Below, one piece after another: positions 22,609 to 31,095 of a stretch of DNA of 31,506 nt (position 1 is the first letter of the stretch; the number at the start of each line of letters is the position of its first letter). The DNA is from CAZWAP01 sp964632005 (GTDB lineage: Bacteria; Planctomycetota; Phycisphaerae; Sedimentisphaerales; Anaerobacaceae): the NCBI GenBank assembly GCA_964632005.1, contig CAZWAP010000027.1, positions 1 through 31,506 on the forward strand. Reading direction: 5' to 3'. Position numbers and translations under genes: made by a program. Below the pieces are notes generated by a model that saw only the letters and a list, made by a program, of their open reading frames with translations, searched no databases and was not told the origin of the DNA.

Positions 22609-25137
22609 GTGAACAAAAGCGCGCCTGCACGACGGATGGCGACTCTCGCCGTAGCCGTATTAGCCCTTACAGCAATCCCCTTCACCAGTTCCGCTGCTGC
22701 TGACCACAGCAGGTTGCGCGTGACGGCAGGCAACGGTGTTATGATTCTGGAATATGATTTTGAAGAGCCTGATATCGTCAGAAGAGGCGATATTGATTTT
22801 GTCACAATCGACGGGTGTGAAAGATACAGCAGGACAGGTGCGCCGGTGATTCCTGTCAAGCCCATCGAAATTCTTGTGCCCCCCGGGATGAGGATTCAAG
22901 CAGTCAGCAGCAAGGGACTACACATTTCAGACTTGTCCGGGACACACAGACTCGCTCAGGCGCAGAAGCCGCGCCGTAGGACCGAAACCGGACCGGCGAC
23001 GCCGACGAGACCGGATCCCGAGATTTATGAAACGGGTGGCTTCTGGCCCAAGAAACATCACGAGTTAGTAACGGTGCAGACAAATCGCGGTTATAACATA
23101 GCGTATATCAACCTATTGCCGCTCCAGTATGCGCCAAAATCCGGCAAAATAAGAATGGCAACGAGGTTGCGCCTGACAATACGCTTTAGCGAGAAGGGTC
23201 TGCAAGGCCGGGCCAGACCCACGAGACAGTTGAAGAAAAAGCTGAAACGAAGAATCGAAAACCCCGAAACCCTGGCTGCGTACGACGCTTATTCAGCGGA
23301 AGCGATTTCGGCTCCGGCCGAACGCGGAGGCACCGGGTCGCCATTGGACAACCCGGGGTCCCCGTATTACGGGGCAAACTACAAATACGTCGTCATTACC
23401 AACAACTCTCTTGCTAATGTACCGGGCCCTCACAGTTTCCAGTCGCTTTGTGATTCGAAGGTGGCTCGAGGCATTTCCGCGGGCATCGTTACCACGGAAT
23501 GGATTTACGCGAACTACGACGGCACTACGCCGTCCGGCAACAGCGACGATGCGACGCGAATCCGGAACTTCCTGATGGATGCCTACCAGATATGGGGAAC
23601 GGAATACGCCCTACTCGGCGGAAACCGGGATATTATTCCCGTTCGGCTGTTATACGATGGGCGTTATGATGTGCCGGCCGACCTGTATTACGGCTGTGTC
23701 GACCCGCCCGAATGTACATTTGACGAGGATGGTGATGGGAAATTCGGTGAGAGCAACGATGGTCCTGGCGGAGGTGAAGTGGATCTGGTGGCGGAGATAT
23801 TCGTAGGCCGGGCGGCGGTGGAAAATGAATCGGAAGTGGTAAACTTTGTCAAGAAGACGCTTGTCTATCAAACCATTGACGATCCTTACTTGAACCAGGC
23901 CGGAACTATGGGCAGCTGGCTCGGCTTTGGAGGAATACAGGAATTTACGAAACCTTTCGCTGAATTGATAAGGCTCGGATCGGACCTTTACCTCGGCCAT
24001 TACACGCACGGGCTGGAAGATCCGGGTGTTCCCAATGCAAGGGATTTTGCGGTGGCGACGCTCTACGACGAGGACTGGTGGAACGCCAACCGAACCCCGT
24101 ATTATGATTCTTCCACCGCCGGGCCTAAGGACGGCGTGAAATGGGATTGGAACTCCATGGGATGGTCCGCCACAGACGATCTGCTGCCTTTCTTGAACGG
24201 CGAAGACGGACATACGACACCGCACTTGCTTTATATTTCCGATCACGGTGATGTGGAATGGGGAATGGTGAAGCTCTGTACGAAACCGACGAGCTGGTAC
24301 AATTGTGATGATCTGTCGAAACTGCACAACACGAGGCCGTTTTTCTTCTATGATGATTCGTGCTACGTAGGGGCATTCGACTACGCCGACTGTTTTGGCG
24401 AGGTGATAACTACAATGGAGCACGGGGCTTTTGCCTGCATACTGAATTCCAGAGATGGCTTGGGAGCCGATGGGAACACCCTGGATTCGCCGTCAACCCA
24501 GATGACACGTGAATTCTTTGAGAGTGTACTTGGTGAAGGGATTCTTGAACTCGGCCGGGCACACCAGGAGGCCAAAGAAAGCTGTATCTGGCGGCTGAAT
24601 AGCATGAGCTGGCTTCGTTATGTATACTTTGAACTGACTCTTTTCGGTGATCCCGAGCTGCAACTGCGCGTCGTGAATGGTCGCGGACCGTCGGCGCCTT
24701 TTGTGGATGCGGGGGTCGACATGATCACCTGGTCGGGCCAGCCGGTCCGGTTGGATCCGAATGTTGTGAATAACTCCGAGCCGTTCTCGCCCCTGACCTA
24801 CGCCTGGACTGCCGAGCCTGTAGATGGGGTCGTGTTTGATCCTAACGCCAACGTTGAAGCTCCGACGGTTACGATTACCAAAGCCACGGAGAATCCGTCC
24901 GTGGTTACGTTGACCGTCGCGGTCAACACCAAAGGCGGAATTGGGCCGCCAGTAACGGACACCATGACGATCGACGTATACGACGACGCCTGCAAGGCAG
25001 CGATTGGCAAAGGGTTTGCAGCAGATCACTTAACAGATATAGATGGAAACTGCATTACGGACCTGGGGGACCTGGCTGTTATGGGGGCTGCCTGGCTTGA
25101 AAATGGCAAGTTGGCAGGGGCGATAATCAAACCATAG
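22609..25137 (+). CDS. Secreted C25-family (gingipain-like) cysteine peptidase with dockerin-like tail
   Basis: An 842-residue secreted protein. Signal peptide about 1-31 (ATLAVAVLALTAIPFTSSAAA). A propeptide-like region reaches about residue 255. The peptidase domain starts at YKYVVITNNSL and includes the family stretch YALLGGNRDIIPVR. His546 in ISDHGDVEWG and Cys585 in DDSCYVGAFDYADCFGE fit the catalytic dyad of family C25; the usual GHG reads DHG. Residues about 690-805 form a PKD/Ig-like beta domain. The tail (about 812-838, DIDGNCITDLGDLAVMGAAWL) is a single dockerin-like EF-hand repeat, also found at the end of the protein at 27644-30919. GTG start with GGAAGGAG upstream; own promoter at 22486. 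Probably extracellular or surface-bound. Confidence 0.85.
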   Translation: MNKSAPARRMATLAVAVLALTAIPFTSSAAADHSRLRVTAGNGVMILEYDFEEPDIVRRGDIDFVTIDGCERYSRTGAPVIPVKPIEILVPPGMRIQAVSSKGLHISDLSGTHRLAQAQKPRRRTETGPATPTRPDPEIYETGGFWPKKHHELVTVQTNRGYNIAYINLLPLQYAPKSGKIRMATRLRLTIRFSEKGLQGRARPTRQLKKKLKRRIENPETLAAYDAYSAEAISAPAERGGTGSPLDNPGSPYYGANYKYVVITNNSLANVPGPHSFQSLCDSKVARGISAGIVTTEWIYANYDGTTPSGNSDDATRIRNFLMDAYQIWGTEYALLGGNRDIIPVRLLYDGRYDVPADLYYGCVDPPECTFDEDGDGKFGESNDGPGGGEVDLVAEIFVGRAAVENESEVVNFVKKTLVYQTIDDPYLNQAGTMGSWLGFGGIQEFTKPFAELIRLGSDLYLGHYTHGLEDPGVPNARDFAVATLYDEDWWNANRTPYYDSSTAGPKDGVKWDWNSMGWSATDDLLPFLNGEDGHTTPHLLYISDHGDVEWGMVKLCTKPTSWYNCDDLSKLHNTRPFFFYDDSCYVGAFDYADCFGEVITTMEHGAFACILNSRDGLGADGNTLDSPSTQMTREFFESVLGEGILELGRAHQEAKESCIWRLNSMSWLRYVYFELTLFGDPELQLRVVNGRGPSAPFVDAGVDMITWSGQPVRLDPNVVNNSEPFSPLTYAWTAEPVDGVVFDPNANVEAPTVTITKATENPSVVTLTVAVNTKGGIGPPVTDTMTIDVYDDACKAAIGKGFAADHLTDIDGNCITDLGDLAVMGAAWLENGKLAGAIIKP

Positions 25138-25221
25138 TTGTGGGAATCTATTAAAGCCGTATTGCCCAGGGTGAAGTTATACAAAAGAGGCACAATACGT
25201 GAGAATAGAACCTATGGTCGG

Positions 25222-25613
25222 AAGATACTTACGGATGTTTCGCTCTTTGTGCACACGGCACCGCTGGATCAACACCTCATCGCCAAAACGCCGGCTCACT
25301 GCCTTCTTGAGGGCCTTGGAGCCGTCCAGCACGATACAGATAGCGTCTGTCCGTTGACAGTCCCCGTTCAATCAACTCATCCAGCAAGACCCCGCAGAGC
25401 TCGGCATTCTCTGTGGCCCCGGGCAATAAGCCCCAGAACGTGCTTGGAGCCTGCCGAATCGACCCCGAGGGCCACTATGAGCGTATAATCGTGGAATTCC
25501 TTGCCGTCCAGCAGGATTATACACAAATCCAGATCGTCCAACCGACGTTCCAGAACTCGCTTGAGCTGCCGGGCATCGGGTCGGAGAACCGGAGGTAAGA
25601 GCGCGGACCGCAA
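25222..25613 (-). pseudogene. IS256/Mutator-family transposase remnant, two frameshifts
   Basis: Three minus-strand frames read in order give one transposase: LDLCIILLDGKEFHDYTLIV, then VALGVDSAGSKHVLGL (25613 to about 25430); after a frameshift GATENAELCGVLLDELIERG (about 25430 to 25335); after a second frameshift VLDGSKALKKAV and LIQRCRVHKERNIRKYLP (about 25335 to 25222). These are the signature stretches of IS256-type DDE transposases and include the first two catalytic aspartates. The N-terminal third and the C-terminal part with the catalytic Glu are missing. No terminal inverted repeats were found. It is dead. Confidence 0.85.
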
Positions 25614-25671
25614 AAAAAGCGGGTCTCGGACGCATATGCTTGACTTTTTGGCGGTTTACAACACGATGTAC

Positions 25672-25699
25672 TTGAGTTTCGAGACAGATTTGATATGCT
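25672..25699 (+). promoter_or_regulatory. Possible promoter of the prepilin-like gene
   Basis: TTGAGT (25672-25677), 16 bases, TATGCT (25694-25699). Start near 25706, about 80 bases upstream of the ATG at 25787. Confidence 0.35.
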
Positions 25700-25786
25700 A
25701 TTAGAAGACAGGCCGAGGGGGTAGCCGGGCTGAGCTATATAGCGGTATATGAGGAATTGTAGGTTGCTTGAAAGGATTAGATAACC

Positions 25787-26569
25787 ATGAAGGCAAGAGC
25801 TTTTACGTTAGTGGAACTCTTGGTTGTGATCGCGATCATTGCCTTGCTGCTCGCGATCCTTATGCCCGCCTTGCAAAAGGCTAAGTCATTGGCCAAAACA
25901 GCTGTGTGTGTGGCTGGTTGCAGAAGCCTAAGTACAGCATGGGCCACGTATGCGTCAGATAACGACAGTAAGATGGTTTCCTCTATGACAGGTTATTCAG
26001 ACTTTTTTACTCATTTGTCCAAGAGCCCATTACTATGCCCCAACCCATGGGTCGATTGGGCGGGATATCCAACAGAGAGTTCCACCAACACGGAGAGGCA
26101 GATCAAGGCTATCAAGCAAGGCGTACTGTACCCTTATGTAGGAACGCCTAAGGCCTATCGGTGCCCGGAAAGCAAAAGAATCGAACTTCGATGCTATTCA
26201 ATCCCCGATTATTATGGAAACGAATTAATTAACGGGCATGTAACCTTAGGGGGCCTAAAAGCATTGACCAAAACCACGCAAATTAAAATGCCAGGTGACC
26301 GAATTATATTCCTCGATGAGGGATACGTAACCTATGGTGGGTATACCATTTACTATGATCGGCCCTCCTGGTGGGACCGCCCCCCAAACAGGCACAATAA
26401 TGGTATTACACTTGGTTATGCAGACGGACATTCTGGTTTCGTTAAATGGAGAGATAAACGCACCATTGAACTTAGTGAGGGAATAACTACAGACCCATCG
26501 CAACCGGGCAACGAAGATCTTATTATGATGCAAAAAGGGATATTTGGCAAACTTGGATACTCACCGTAA
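25787..26569 (+). CDS. Prepilin-like protein (type II secretion/type IV pilin family) with H-X9-DG motif
   Basis: A 260-residue protein with a classic prepilin N-terminus: MKARA, then FTLVELLVVIAIIALLLAIL. A prepilin peptidase would cut before Phe6 and methylate it; Glu at position 5 of the mature chain is present, but the residue before the cut is Ala where Gly is usual. A cysteine-bearing globular domain follows. Near the C-terminus His203 and Asp213-Gly214 form the H-X9-DG pattern typical of the large pseudopilin families of Planctomycetota and Lentisphaerota. The role of such proteins is unknown; most genomes carry many. It stands alone between transposase remnants. Confidence 0.9.
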   Translation: MKARAFTLVELLVVIAIIALLLAILMPALQKAKSLAKTAVCVAGCRSLSTAWATYASDNDSKMVSSMTGYSDFFTHLSKSPLLCPNPWVDWAGYPTESSTNTERQIKAIKQGVLYPYVGTPKAYRCPESKRIELRCYSIPDYYGNELINGHVTLGGLKALTKTTQIKMPGDRIIFLDEGYVTYGGYTIYYDRPSWWDRPPNRHNNGITLGYADGHSGFVKWRDKRTIELSEGITTDPSQPGNEDLIMMQKGIFGKLGYSP

Positions 26570-26695
26570 TTGGGCGCGTTCGCTTGGCTGTGTAATTGGC
26601 TGTTTGCCTTGCGTTGTATGCATCCATTATCGCCGTTTTTAGAGGATGCGCCTGTCGTAGTCGGAGGTTTGGCGGGCCACTCCGTTTTTCACAGT

Positions 26696-26875
26696 CTATG
26701 GCACCTTCGCATCGAGCTTATCTGTTTTTGCTTTACCTGACCATATCGCTCGCAGACGATAAGGATGAGCCAGGATCGCTTCCCCATGCTCGATAAGCAA
26801 CTCGTAAATCCAGCGACGGGTACCTGTGGCTTCAATCACAGCCTTGAATGCTTTATGCTTCGGCAGGAATTGCAT
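26696..26875 (-). pseudogene. IS110-family transposase remnant (N-terminal domain piece)
   Basis: A 59-residue minus-strand frame reads FKAVIEATGTRRWIYELLIE, then AILAHPYRLRAIWSGKAK and TDKLDAKV before a stop. This matches the middle of the DEDD (RuvC-like) domain of IS110/IS1111 transposases: the EATG motif and the KTDKxDAxxLA motif. Everything after DAKV is lost, as is the extreme N-terminus. It meets the tyrosine-recombinase remnant on the other strand at about 26880. Confidence 0.75.
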
Positions 26876-26880
26876 GCCAG

Positions 26881-27168
26881 CTCCGGCCCGCCGGTAAGTG
26901 GACGTTGACCAATTCGAGACTGAAGGTGGCGAACAATTTCTCGTCCAAGTTCAGGCTGATCCTGCAGAGGGCCCATGTCAGAGATGGAAAGTTTCATGAC
27001 ATCAGAAACACGGCTTTGAGCAATTGGTTTGCCAACGGGCTGAGCGAATATGACGTTATGACCCTTGCCGGACACGCAAGTTTCTCGACGACCCACCGGT
27101 TTTACCTCGCCGTGGCCAGCGATCTGGTGGACCGCGCAAGGCAAGCAACGACCCGGTCGGTAAGTTAA
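26881..27168 (+). pseudogene. Tyrosine recombinase (phage-type integrase) C-terminal remnant
   Basis: About 90 residues match the C-terminal half of the integrase catalytic domain: VANNFSSKFRLILQRAHV, then GKFHDIRNTALSNWFANGL, then VMTLAGHASFSTTHRFYLAV. The H-x-x-R motif (HDIR), the GH histidine and the nucleophile tyrosine (FYLAV) are all retained, and the natural C-terminus appears intact. The first catalytic Arg and the whole arm and core-binding regions are missing; the sequence meets the IS110 remnant at about 26880. It ends 96 bases before tRNA-Arg, the usual sort of target of such integrases. Confidence 0.78.
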
Positions 27169-27215
27169 AAACTGTTGCAAATCTGTTGCGCGGGTGAGAT
27201 AAGAGACAAGAATTC

Positions 27216-27245
27216 TTGATTATTGTCGGCGTAAGTCGTTACACT
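27216..27245 (+). promoter_or_regulatory. Promoter of tRNA-Arg
   Basis: TTGATT (27216-27221), 18 bases, TACACT (27240-27245). Start near 27252, some 13 bases before the mature tRNA 5' end. Confidence 0.5.
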
Positions 27246-27264
27246 AAAACGGCGTAGAATTCAA

Positions 27265-27338
27265 GCGCCCGTAGCTCAGCCGGACAGAGCAACGGATTTC
27301 TAATCCGTAGGTCGCAGGTTCGAGTCCTGCCGGGCGCG
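27265..27338 (+). tRNA. tRNA-Arg (anticodon UCU)
   Basis: A complete 74-base cloverleaf. The acceptor stem GCGCCCG pairs with CGGGCGC (27331-27337), with G as discriminator; CCA is not encoded. The anticodon stem ACGGA/TCCGT encloses the loop TTTCTAA, giving anticodon TCT (27299-27301), which reads AGA (and AGG) arginine codons. The T arm contains GGTTCGAGTCC. An integrase remnant lies upstream, and a 55-bp repeat begins seven bases after its 3' end. Confidence 0.97.
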
Positions 27339-27344
27339 TCACAG

Positions 27345-27399
27345 TAAGAGTAAAACTGGACTTCACTCCGGCTGCAAGCCAGAGCCAGGCAATTCGCGG
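27345..27399 (+). repeat. 55-bp direct repeat, copy 1 (next to tRNA-Arg)
   Basis: Identical to 30941-30995 over exactly 55 bases. The base before it differs (G at 27344, T at 30940), and the other copy runs straight into the N gap. Exact 55-base identity ending at a gap is what a de Bruijn assembler with k = 55 leaves at an unresolved repeat, so the true repeat is probably longer. Confidence 0.95.
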
Positions 27400-27481
27400 T
27401 ACTGTTCCTGACAAGCATCGTGAGTTTAGAGCACCTGTACGCGCCAACTAATTTCTACTCAAACTGACCGATTCCCTGGGG

Positions 27482-27523
27482 GTTATGTTGAGCCAAAGGC
27501 GAAAGAGCCGGCCCTGACATAAC
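27482..27523. repeat. Inverted repeat downstream of the LamG protein gene
   Basis: GTTATGT (27482-27488) and ACATAAC (27517-27523) enclose a further GC-rich foldable stretch. It may be part of a termination region for the minus-strand gene at 27644, together with the hairpin at 27543-27572. Confidence 0.4.
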
Positions 27524-27542
27524 GATGCCATACACCGTCGAA

Positions 27543-27572
27543 TGGGGCCTGTACCGTCGAGTACAGGCCCCA
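27543..27572 (-). terminator. Strong hairpin downstream of the LamG protein gene
   Basis: A perfect 12-bp stem TGGGGCCTGTAC/GTACAGGCCCCA with a 6-base loop, 72 bases beyond the stop at 27644. It has no T tract on either strand, so it is either a non-canonical terminator or an mRNA-stabilising 3' structure. Confidence 0.5.
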
Positions 27573-27643
27573 ATAGATGCCCATCATCACAACCACAGGC
27601 CGAAAAGAACCAGCGCGGAAGGCTCCAATTTCCAAAACCCGCC

Positions 27644-30600
27644 TTACGGCCACAACTCCTCGTCAAGCCAGTGTACAGACAGCTCGGCGAAATCCTTGAA
27701 GTCAATCCGCCCATCGTCGTTCAGGTCCGCCCGCCGGCCTGCAAGACGCAGCAGATCCGTCGGAAGCGGCTCTGGACTGTGGAACAGCTGTACCCTGTCA
27801 AAGCGGGTCTGCGTGCCGCTGGCGTCCCGGCCAACGCCCAGGCGAATCGTCAGAGGCTCGCCAAGGAACCCAGCAAGACTACCAGAGTCGTATGTCCTGG
27901 AGAATTCCTGCCAGTCCCCGCTCAAGTTCGGATCTACCGACGAAGAAGGCGTCAGCGGGACGCCGCCCGCCAGCAGCTCCAGCACCACAGGGGTCGCAGC
28001 ACCCGTCGCTATCATCGAGAGCGTATAGCTGCCATCCTCGACAACGCCCACAGGGGACTCCGAGACGATCAGACCGCCGGCCGGATTGCCCCACTCGCCG
28101 CCATTGGCCAGGTAGTAATACTGACCATCCGGCGTATCGATTTGCCGTGCTACAGCGCCCTGACGGTTCGGAAAATTCGTGTCCCGATCGTATGAGCCTC
28201 CACCAGCAACCCACCCTTCGGGGTCGGCTCCAATCCAGCCAGGTATATCAACCCAGTCGCCAGTAGTACCATCAGAGTAGCTCGCCGTGCCGTTATCCAT
28301 CGGCGCATCCGGCCCTACGCCCTCAGTCCAGCCCCCGCCGAGATCCGCGGTGATCATAACCGAACCAGGCTTGTACAGCTCCTCAAAATCACCGTTGGGA
28401 ACCGTCCCAGGGGCCGCCGACGCAGCCAACCAGTTCGCAGCCAGTACCTCAACCTCTTTGTAGTCAATCACGCAATCCTGCTCAAAATCAACCCTGGCCA
28501 ACTCGGCCGAGCGACGCTCCAGTACACAGCCCGACGGATACAGCCTTATATCGTCGAAGAGCACCATCCCCGACCCGCCGGGAATCGTATTGTCCTCGTC
28601 GCCAAAGCCAATGCTGATCTCCGTGACGTTCTGCAAGTCAATGCCAAAGTCGGCAAGAGGAATGCTCCACTCGTGCCAGGAAGGCTCGGTGATGTCGTTC
28701 ATATCGCCGTCGTAAACCACCTTCGACCCGTTCAGCTTCACGTACATCTGCTCGGTCTGGCCCGCCGCGTTCCCCGGCCTGCCATAGAAGTACAGCCTCA
28801 AGGCCTTGACCCCGTACTCCGTCCAGTCGTTGCCAATCGCAAGATCGCTTACAAGCGCGGTCGCCTCGGAATAGTACGCCTTGCCCGTGGTGCCCAGAGC
28901 GTTCGTGCCGTTGCTGCTGTAGTGATATTCCAGCGACTGAGGAGTCTCGTAGATCGTTACAGAGTTGAGGTCAACCACCGACCCGGTCCCGTTGCCCGGA
29001 TAAGCCGGCTCCGGCGGAGCCGGCCAGCCCTCTCCATCTTTCCAGGTGTACCATATCCTGCCGCCAGGCTCCCCAATCACGTTCTCATCACCATACGAAC
29101 TCATATCGTCCACCACCAGATACGCTGGCGTGCTGAAGCTCCAGAGCTCACCTGCCCACGTGGTCGGGTCCTCGGCCACGTTGACCTCGTTAACCTTCCA
29201 GTAATAGGTGCGTCCCAAATCCAGCGACGGCGGGGAGTAGCTGGCCGTGCAGCTCCCGTCTGCGGCAATTACCACCGGCTCGACCGAGCCTTCGGCAACC
29301 GCCTGCGGATCCGTGTCCAGGTAAAGCTCGTGCGTGGCTACCTCTCTGCCCGGCGTCCAGCTAAGCACCACATCCGGGCCCACTTCCGTTGCACCAGGAT
29401 CGGGGGAAGGATCCCGCGGCGATACAGGTACGTAGTAGAAACGAACCTCGCTCAGACCCGCCTGCGGCCCTCCAAAAGTGCTGTTGACGGTAATCTTGAC
29501 GTAGCGCGCGGCGATGCCCTCAAGATCAATCGTGGTATTGGCCGCGTAATCAGCCGCCCCAGGAGCCTGGTTGAAATTGTGCGTCGTACCCAGCGCCTCG
29601 TAGTCAACTCCATCACTGGAGTACTCGATAGTCGCGTTCTGCACCCCAAAATTCAGCAGGCTCTCGAACTCCGTGTTGTGGTTCCATACCTCCATCTTGT
29701 CCAGTTTATAAACCTTGTCGAATGCATACTCGATCCATGCCCCCGTACCCGAGGTGCTCAGCCACATCTCGTACTGGTCCGTAGAATGCAGGTCGCCTTC
29801 AAGGTCCAGGGTCTTCTCCGGCCCCTTACCAGGATCGTTGCTGTCCGCCGTGGCCGTCACGTTCGTAACAGGGTAAGAGTAAGCCTCGGTCTTAAACCAC
29901 CAGACATCCCCTTTGAATCGTGTATAGTCAGGCGGGCCATTGACCTCGTCTATCCGCCAGTAGTAGGTCGTCCCGAAATCGAGGCGCCCGGGAGCATAGG
30001 TCTCCTCACCGAGCGTCTTGGTGGTCTTGAACTCCGGGTCGGACTTCGTGGCGTCGTTGACATCCTCAAAACTGGTGCCGAAATACACGTCGTGTGCGGC
30101 GGCGTATTCTCCAGGACCCCAGGTAAGGACAACATCGCGACAGACATCCGTCGCCTCATGTGAAGGATCAGGAGTGCTGGCCTGTCTTGGATCTAAGGCT
30201 AACACTCCGAGGGTGTAAACGTCAAGCACCTCCTCGGCCGTCAATGCGTTATCCCAGATGGCCACCTCGTCCAGCATCCCGGTGTACGGCTCACCGGCCC
30301 CAGTATCACTGCCAAATCTTAAATCGTTCACCATATTGGCTACGCTGCGCCCTTCGGCCGCCGTGTCTGTTCCTCTCAGCTCACCATTGATATAGACCTT
30401 TTCTTCACGAGTGACGCTGTCAAATGTGAAGAGCATGTGGACCCACGTGTTGGCTTCATACAGAGTTTCGTTAACTTGAACGTCGCCGTCAGCCCAACCG
30501 CCTCCGGTGCCATTTATCCGGAACCACACGCCTCCCGGGGGGTCGTCGATTCGCAGCATAACGATCCAGCCGGGACTCTCGGAGTAGTCGCCAGCGCTAC

Positions 30601-30919
30601 AAGCGATGGGTCTCTGGTACCCGTGCGCGTTAGCGTTCATCCAAAAGGCAACTGTCATATCGGGAGCGGCGGTTACCCCGGTCCCACAGTTCACATAATT
30701 GCCGCCGCTGAAGCTAAGCGCCCCAGCACCTACTTGGCCCGGTGAAATCCAAGTGGGGCCACCAACGAGCTCTCCATCGTGGTCGCCGACGGCGTCATGG
30801 GCTACGGATCCGGCGCCCTCGTCAAGCGGCCAGTATGCCACCAGGTCTGCCCTCATGACGCTTGCCGTCACACCCAACACCAAGACAAAAGAAACTGAAT
30901 AGATCAATTTTTTGCACAT
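27644..30919 (-). CDS. Large secreted LamG/FN3/discoidin multidomain protein with dockerin-like repeats
   Basis: A 1091-residue exported protein. Signal peptide about 1-24. A LamG/concanavalin-like domain (about 25-235, from LVAYWPLDEGAG to GMLDEVAIWD). Two FN3-like domains (about 248-345 and 505-603), each with V-L-(T/S)-W and (T/R)YYW-(R/K)-(I/V)-(D/N)EVN. A discoidin (F5/8C-like) domain between them (about 350-502, ARYVKITVNSTFGG). A further beta-rich binding domain (about 605-797). A dockerin-like half (DFEQDCVIDYKEVEVLAANWL, about 808-829), an NGDFEE-type domain (about 838-1045), and a final dockerin-like EF-hand (DLNDDGRIDFKDFAELSVHW, 1064-1083). ATG with AAGGAGG upstream. It is probably a surface or matrix glycan-binding protein. 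Its last 838 residues may be duplicated in the assembly gap. Confidence 0.88.
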   Translation of the reverse strand: MCKKLIYSVSFVLVLGVTASVMRADLVAYWPLDEGAGSVAHDAVGDHDGELVGGPTWISPGQVGAGALSFSGGNYVNCGTGVTAAPDMTVAFWMNANAHGYQRPIACSAGDYSESPGWIVMLRIDDPPGGVWFRINGTGGGWADGDVQVNETLYEANTWVHMLFTFDSVTREEKVYINGELRGTDTAAEGRSVANMVNDLRFGSDTGAGEPYTGMLDEVAIWDNALTAEEVLDVYTLGVLALDPRQASTPDPSHEATDVCRDVVLTWGPGEYAAAHDVYFGTSFEDVNDATKSDPEFKTTKTLGEETYAPGRLDFGTTYYWRIDEVNGPPDYTRFKGDVWWFKTEAYSYPVTNVTATADSNDPGKGPEKTLDLEGDLHSTDQYEMWLSTSGTGAWIEYAFDKVYKLDKMEVWNHNTEFESLLNFGVQNATIEYSSDGVDYEALGTTHNFNQAPGAADYAANTTIDLEGIAARYVKITVNSTFGGPQAGLSEVRFYYVPVSPRDPSPDPGATEVGPDVVLSWTPGREVATHELYLDTDPQAVAEGSVEPVVIAADGSCTASYSPPSLDLGRTYYWKVNEVNVAEDPTTWAGELWSFSTPAYLVVDDMSSYGDENVIGEPGGRIWYTWKDGEGWPAPPEPAYPGNGTGSVVDLNSVTIYETPQSLEYHYSSNGTNALGTTGKAYYSEATALVSDLAIGNDWTEYGVKALRLYFYGRPGNAAGQTEQMYVKLNGSKVVYDGDMNDITEPSWHEWSIPLADFGIDLQNVTEISIGFGDEDNTIPGGSGMVLFDDIRLYPSGCVLERRSAELARVDFEQDCVIDYKEVEVLAANWLAASAAPGTVPNGDFEELYKPGSVMITADLGGGWTEGVGPDAPMDNGTASYSDGTTGDWVDIPGWIGADPEGWVAGGGSYDRDTNFPNRQGAVARQIDTPDGQYYYLANGGEWGNPAGGLIVSESPVGVVEDGSYTLSMIATGAATPVVLELLAGGVPLTPSSSVDPNLSGDWQEFSRTYDSGSLAGFLGEPLTIRLGVGRDASGTQTRFDRVQLFHSPEPLPTDLLRLAGRRADLNDDGRIDFKDFAELSVHWLDEELWP
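30105..30159 (-). repeat. 55-bp repeat inside the LamG protein gene, equal to the right gap edge
   Basis: Identical to 31096-31150 over exactly 55 bases (next base G at 30160, C at 31151). It encodes EATDVCRDVVLTWGPGEY of the first FN3-like domain, in the same frame in both copies. Confidence 0.95.
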
Positions 30920-30940
30920 AGTACGTCCTCCTTCGCAAAT

Positions 30941-30995
30941 TAAGAGTAAAACTGGACTTCACTCCGGCTGCAAGCCAGAGCCAGGCAATTCGCGG
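30941..30995 (+). repeat. 55-bp direct repeat, copy 2 (left gap edge)
   Basis: Identical to 27345-27399. It starts 22 bases before the ATG of the LamG protein gene and ends exactly at the first N. Confidence 0.95.
30945..30973 (-). promoter_or_regulatory. Possible promoter of the LamG protein gene, inside the 55-bp repeat
   Basis: On the minus strand TTGCAG (30973-30968), 17 bases, TTTACT (30950-30945), start near 30938, about 19 bases before the ATG. The same sequence at 27349-27377 would point antisense into tRNA-Arg. The match is moderate. Confidence 0.35.
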
Positions 30996-31095
30996 NNNNN
31001 NNNNNNNNNNNNNNNNNNNNNNNNNNNNNNNNNNNNNNNNNNNNNNNNNNNNNNNNNNNNNNNNNNNNNNNNNNNNNNNNNNNNNNNNNNNNNNN
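30996..31095. other. Assembly gap of 100 N
   Basis: Exactly 100 N, the conventional placeholder for a gap of unknown size. Both edges are 55-bp repeats of sequence in the window (27345-27399 and 30105-30159), so the missing sequence is probably a second copy of 27400-30104, about 2.7 kb. Confidence 0.97.

Noticed and set aside
27244..27447. A 67-codon minus-strand frame containing RPAGLEPATYGLEIR
   Set aside because: This is the well-known spurious translation of the antisense strand of a tRNA gene.
28673..30163. A 496-codon plus-strand frame across the LamG protein gene
   Set aside because: Antisense shadow of a gene with clear domains, signal peptide and ribosome site; no family resemblance.
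27345..30995. Reading the 55-bp direct repeats as attachment sites of a 3.6-kb mobile cassette
   Set aside because: The repeat length equals exactly the likely assembly k-mer on both gap edges, which a collapsed duplication explains better; no intact integrase lies inside.
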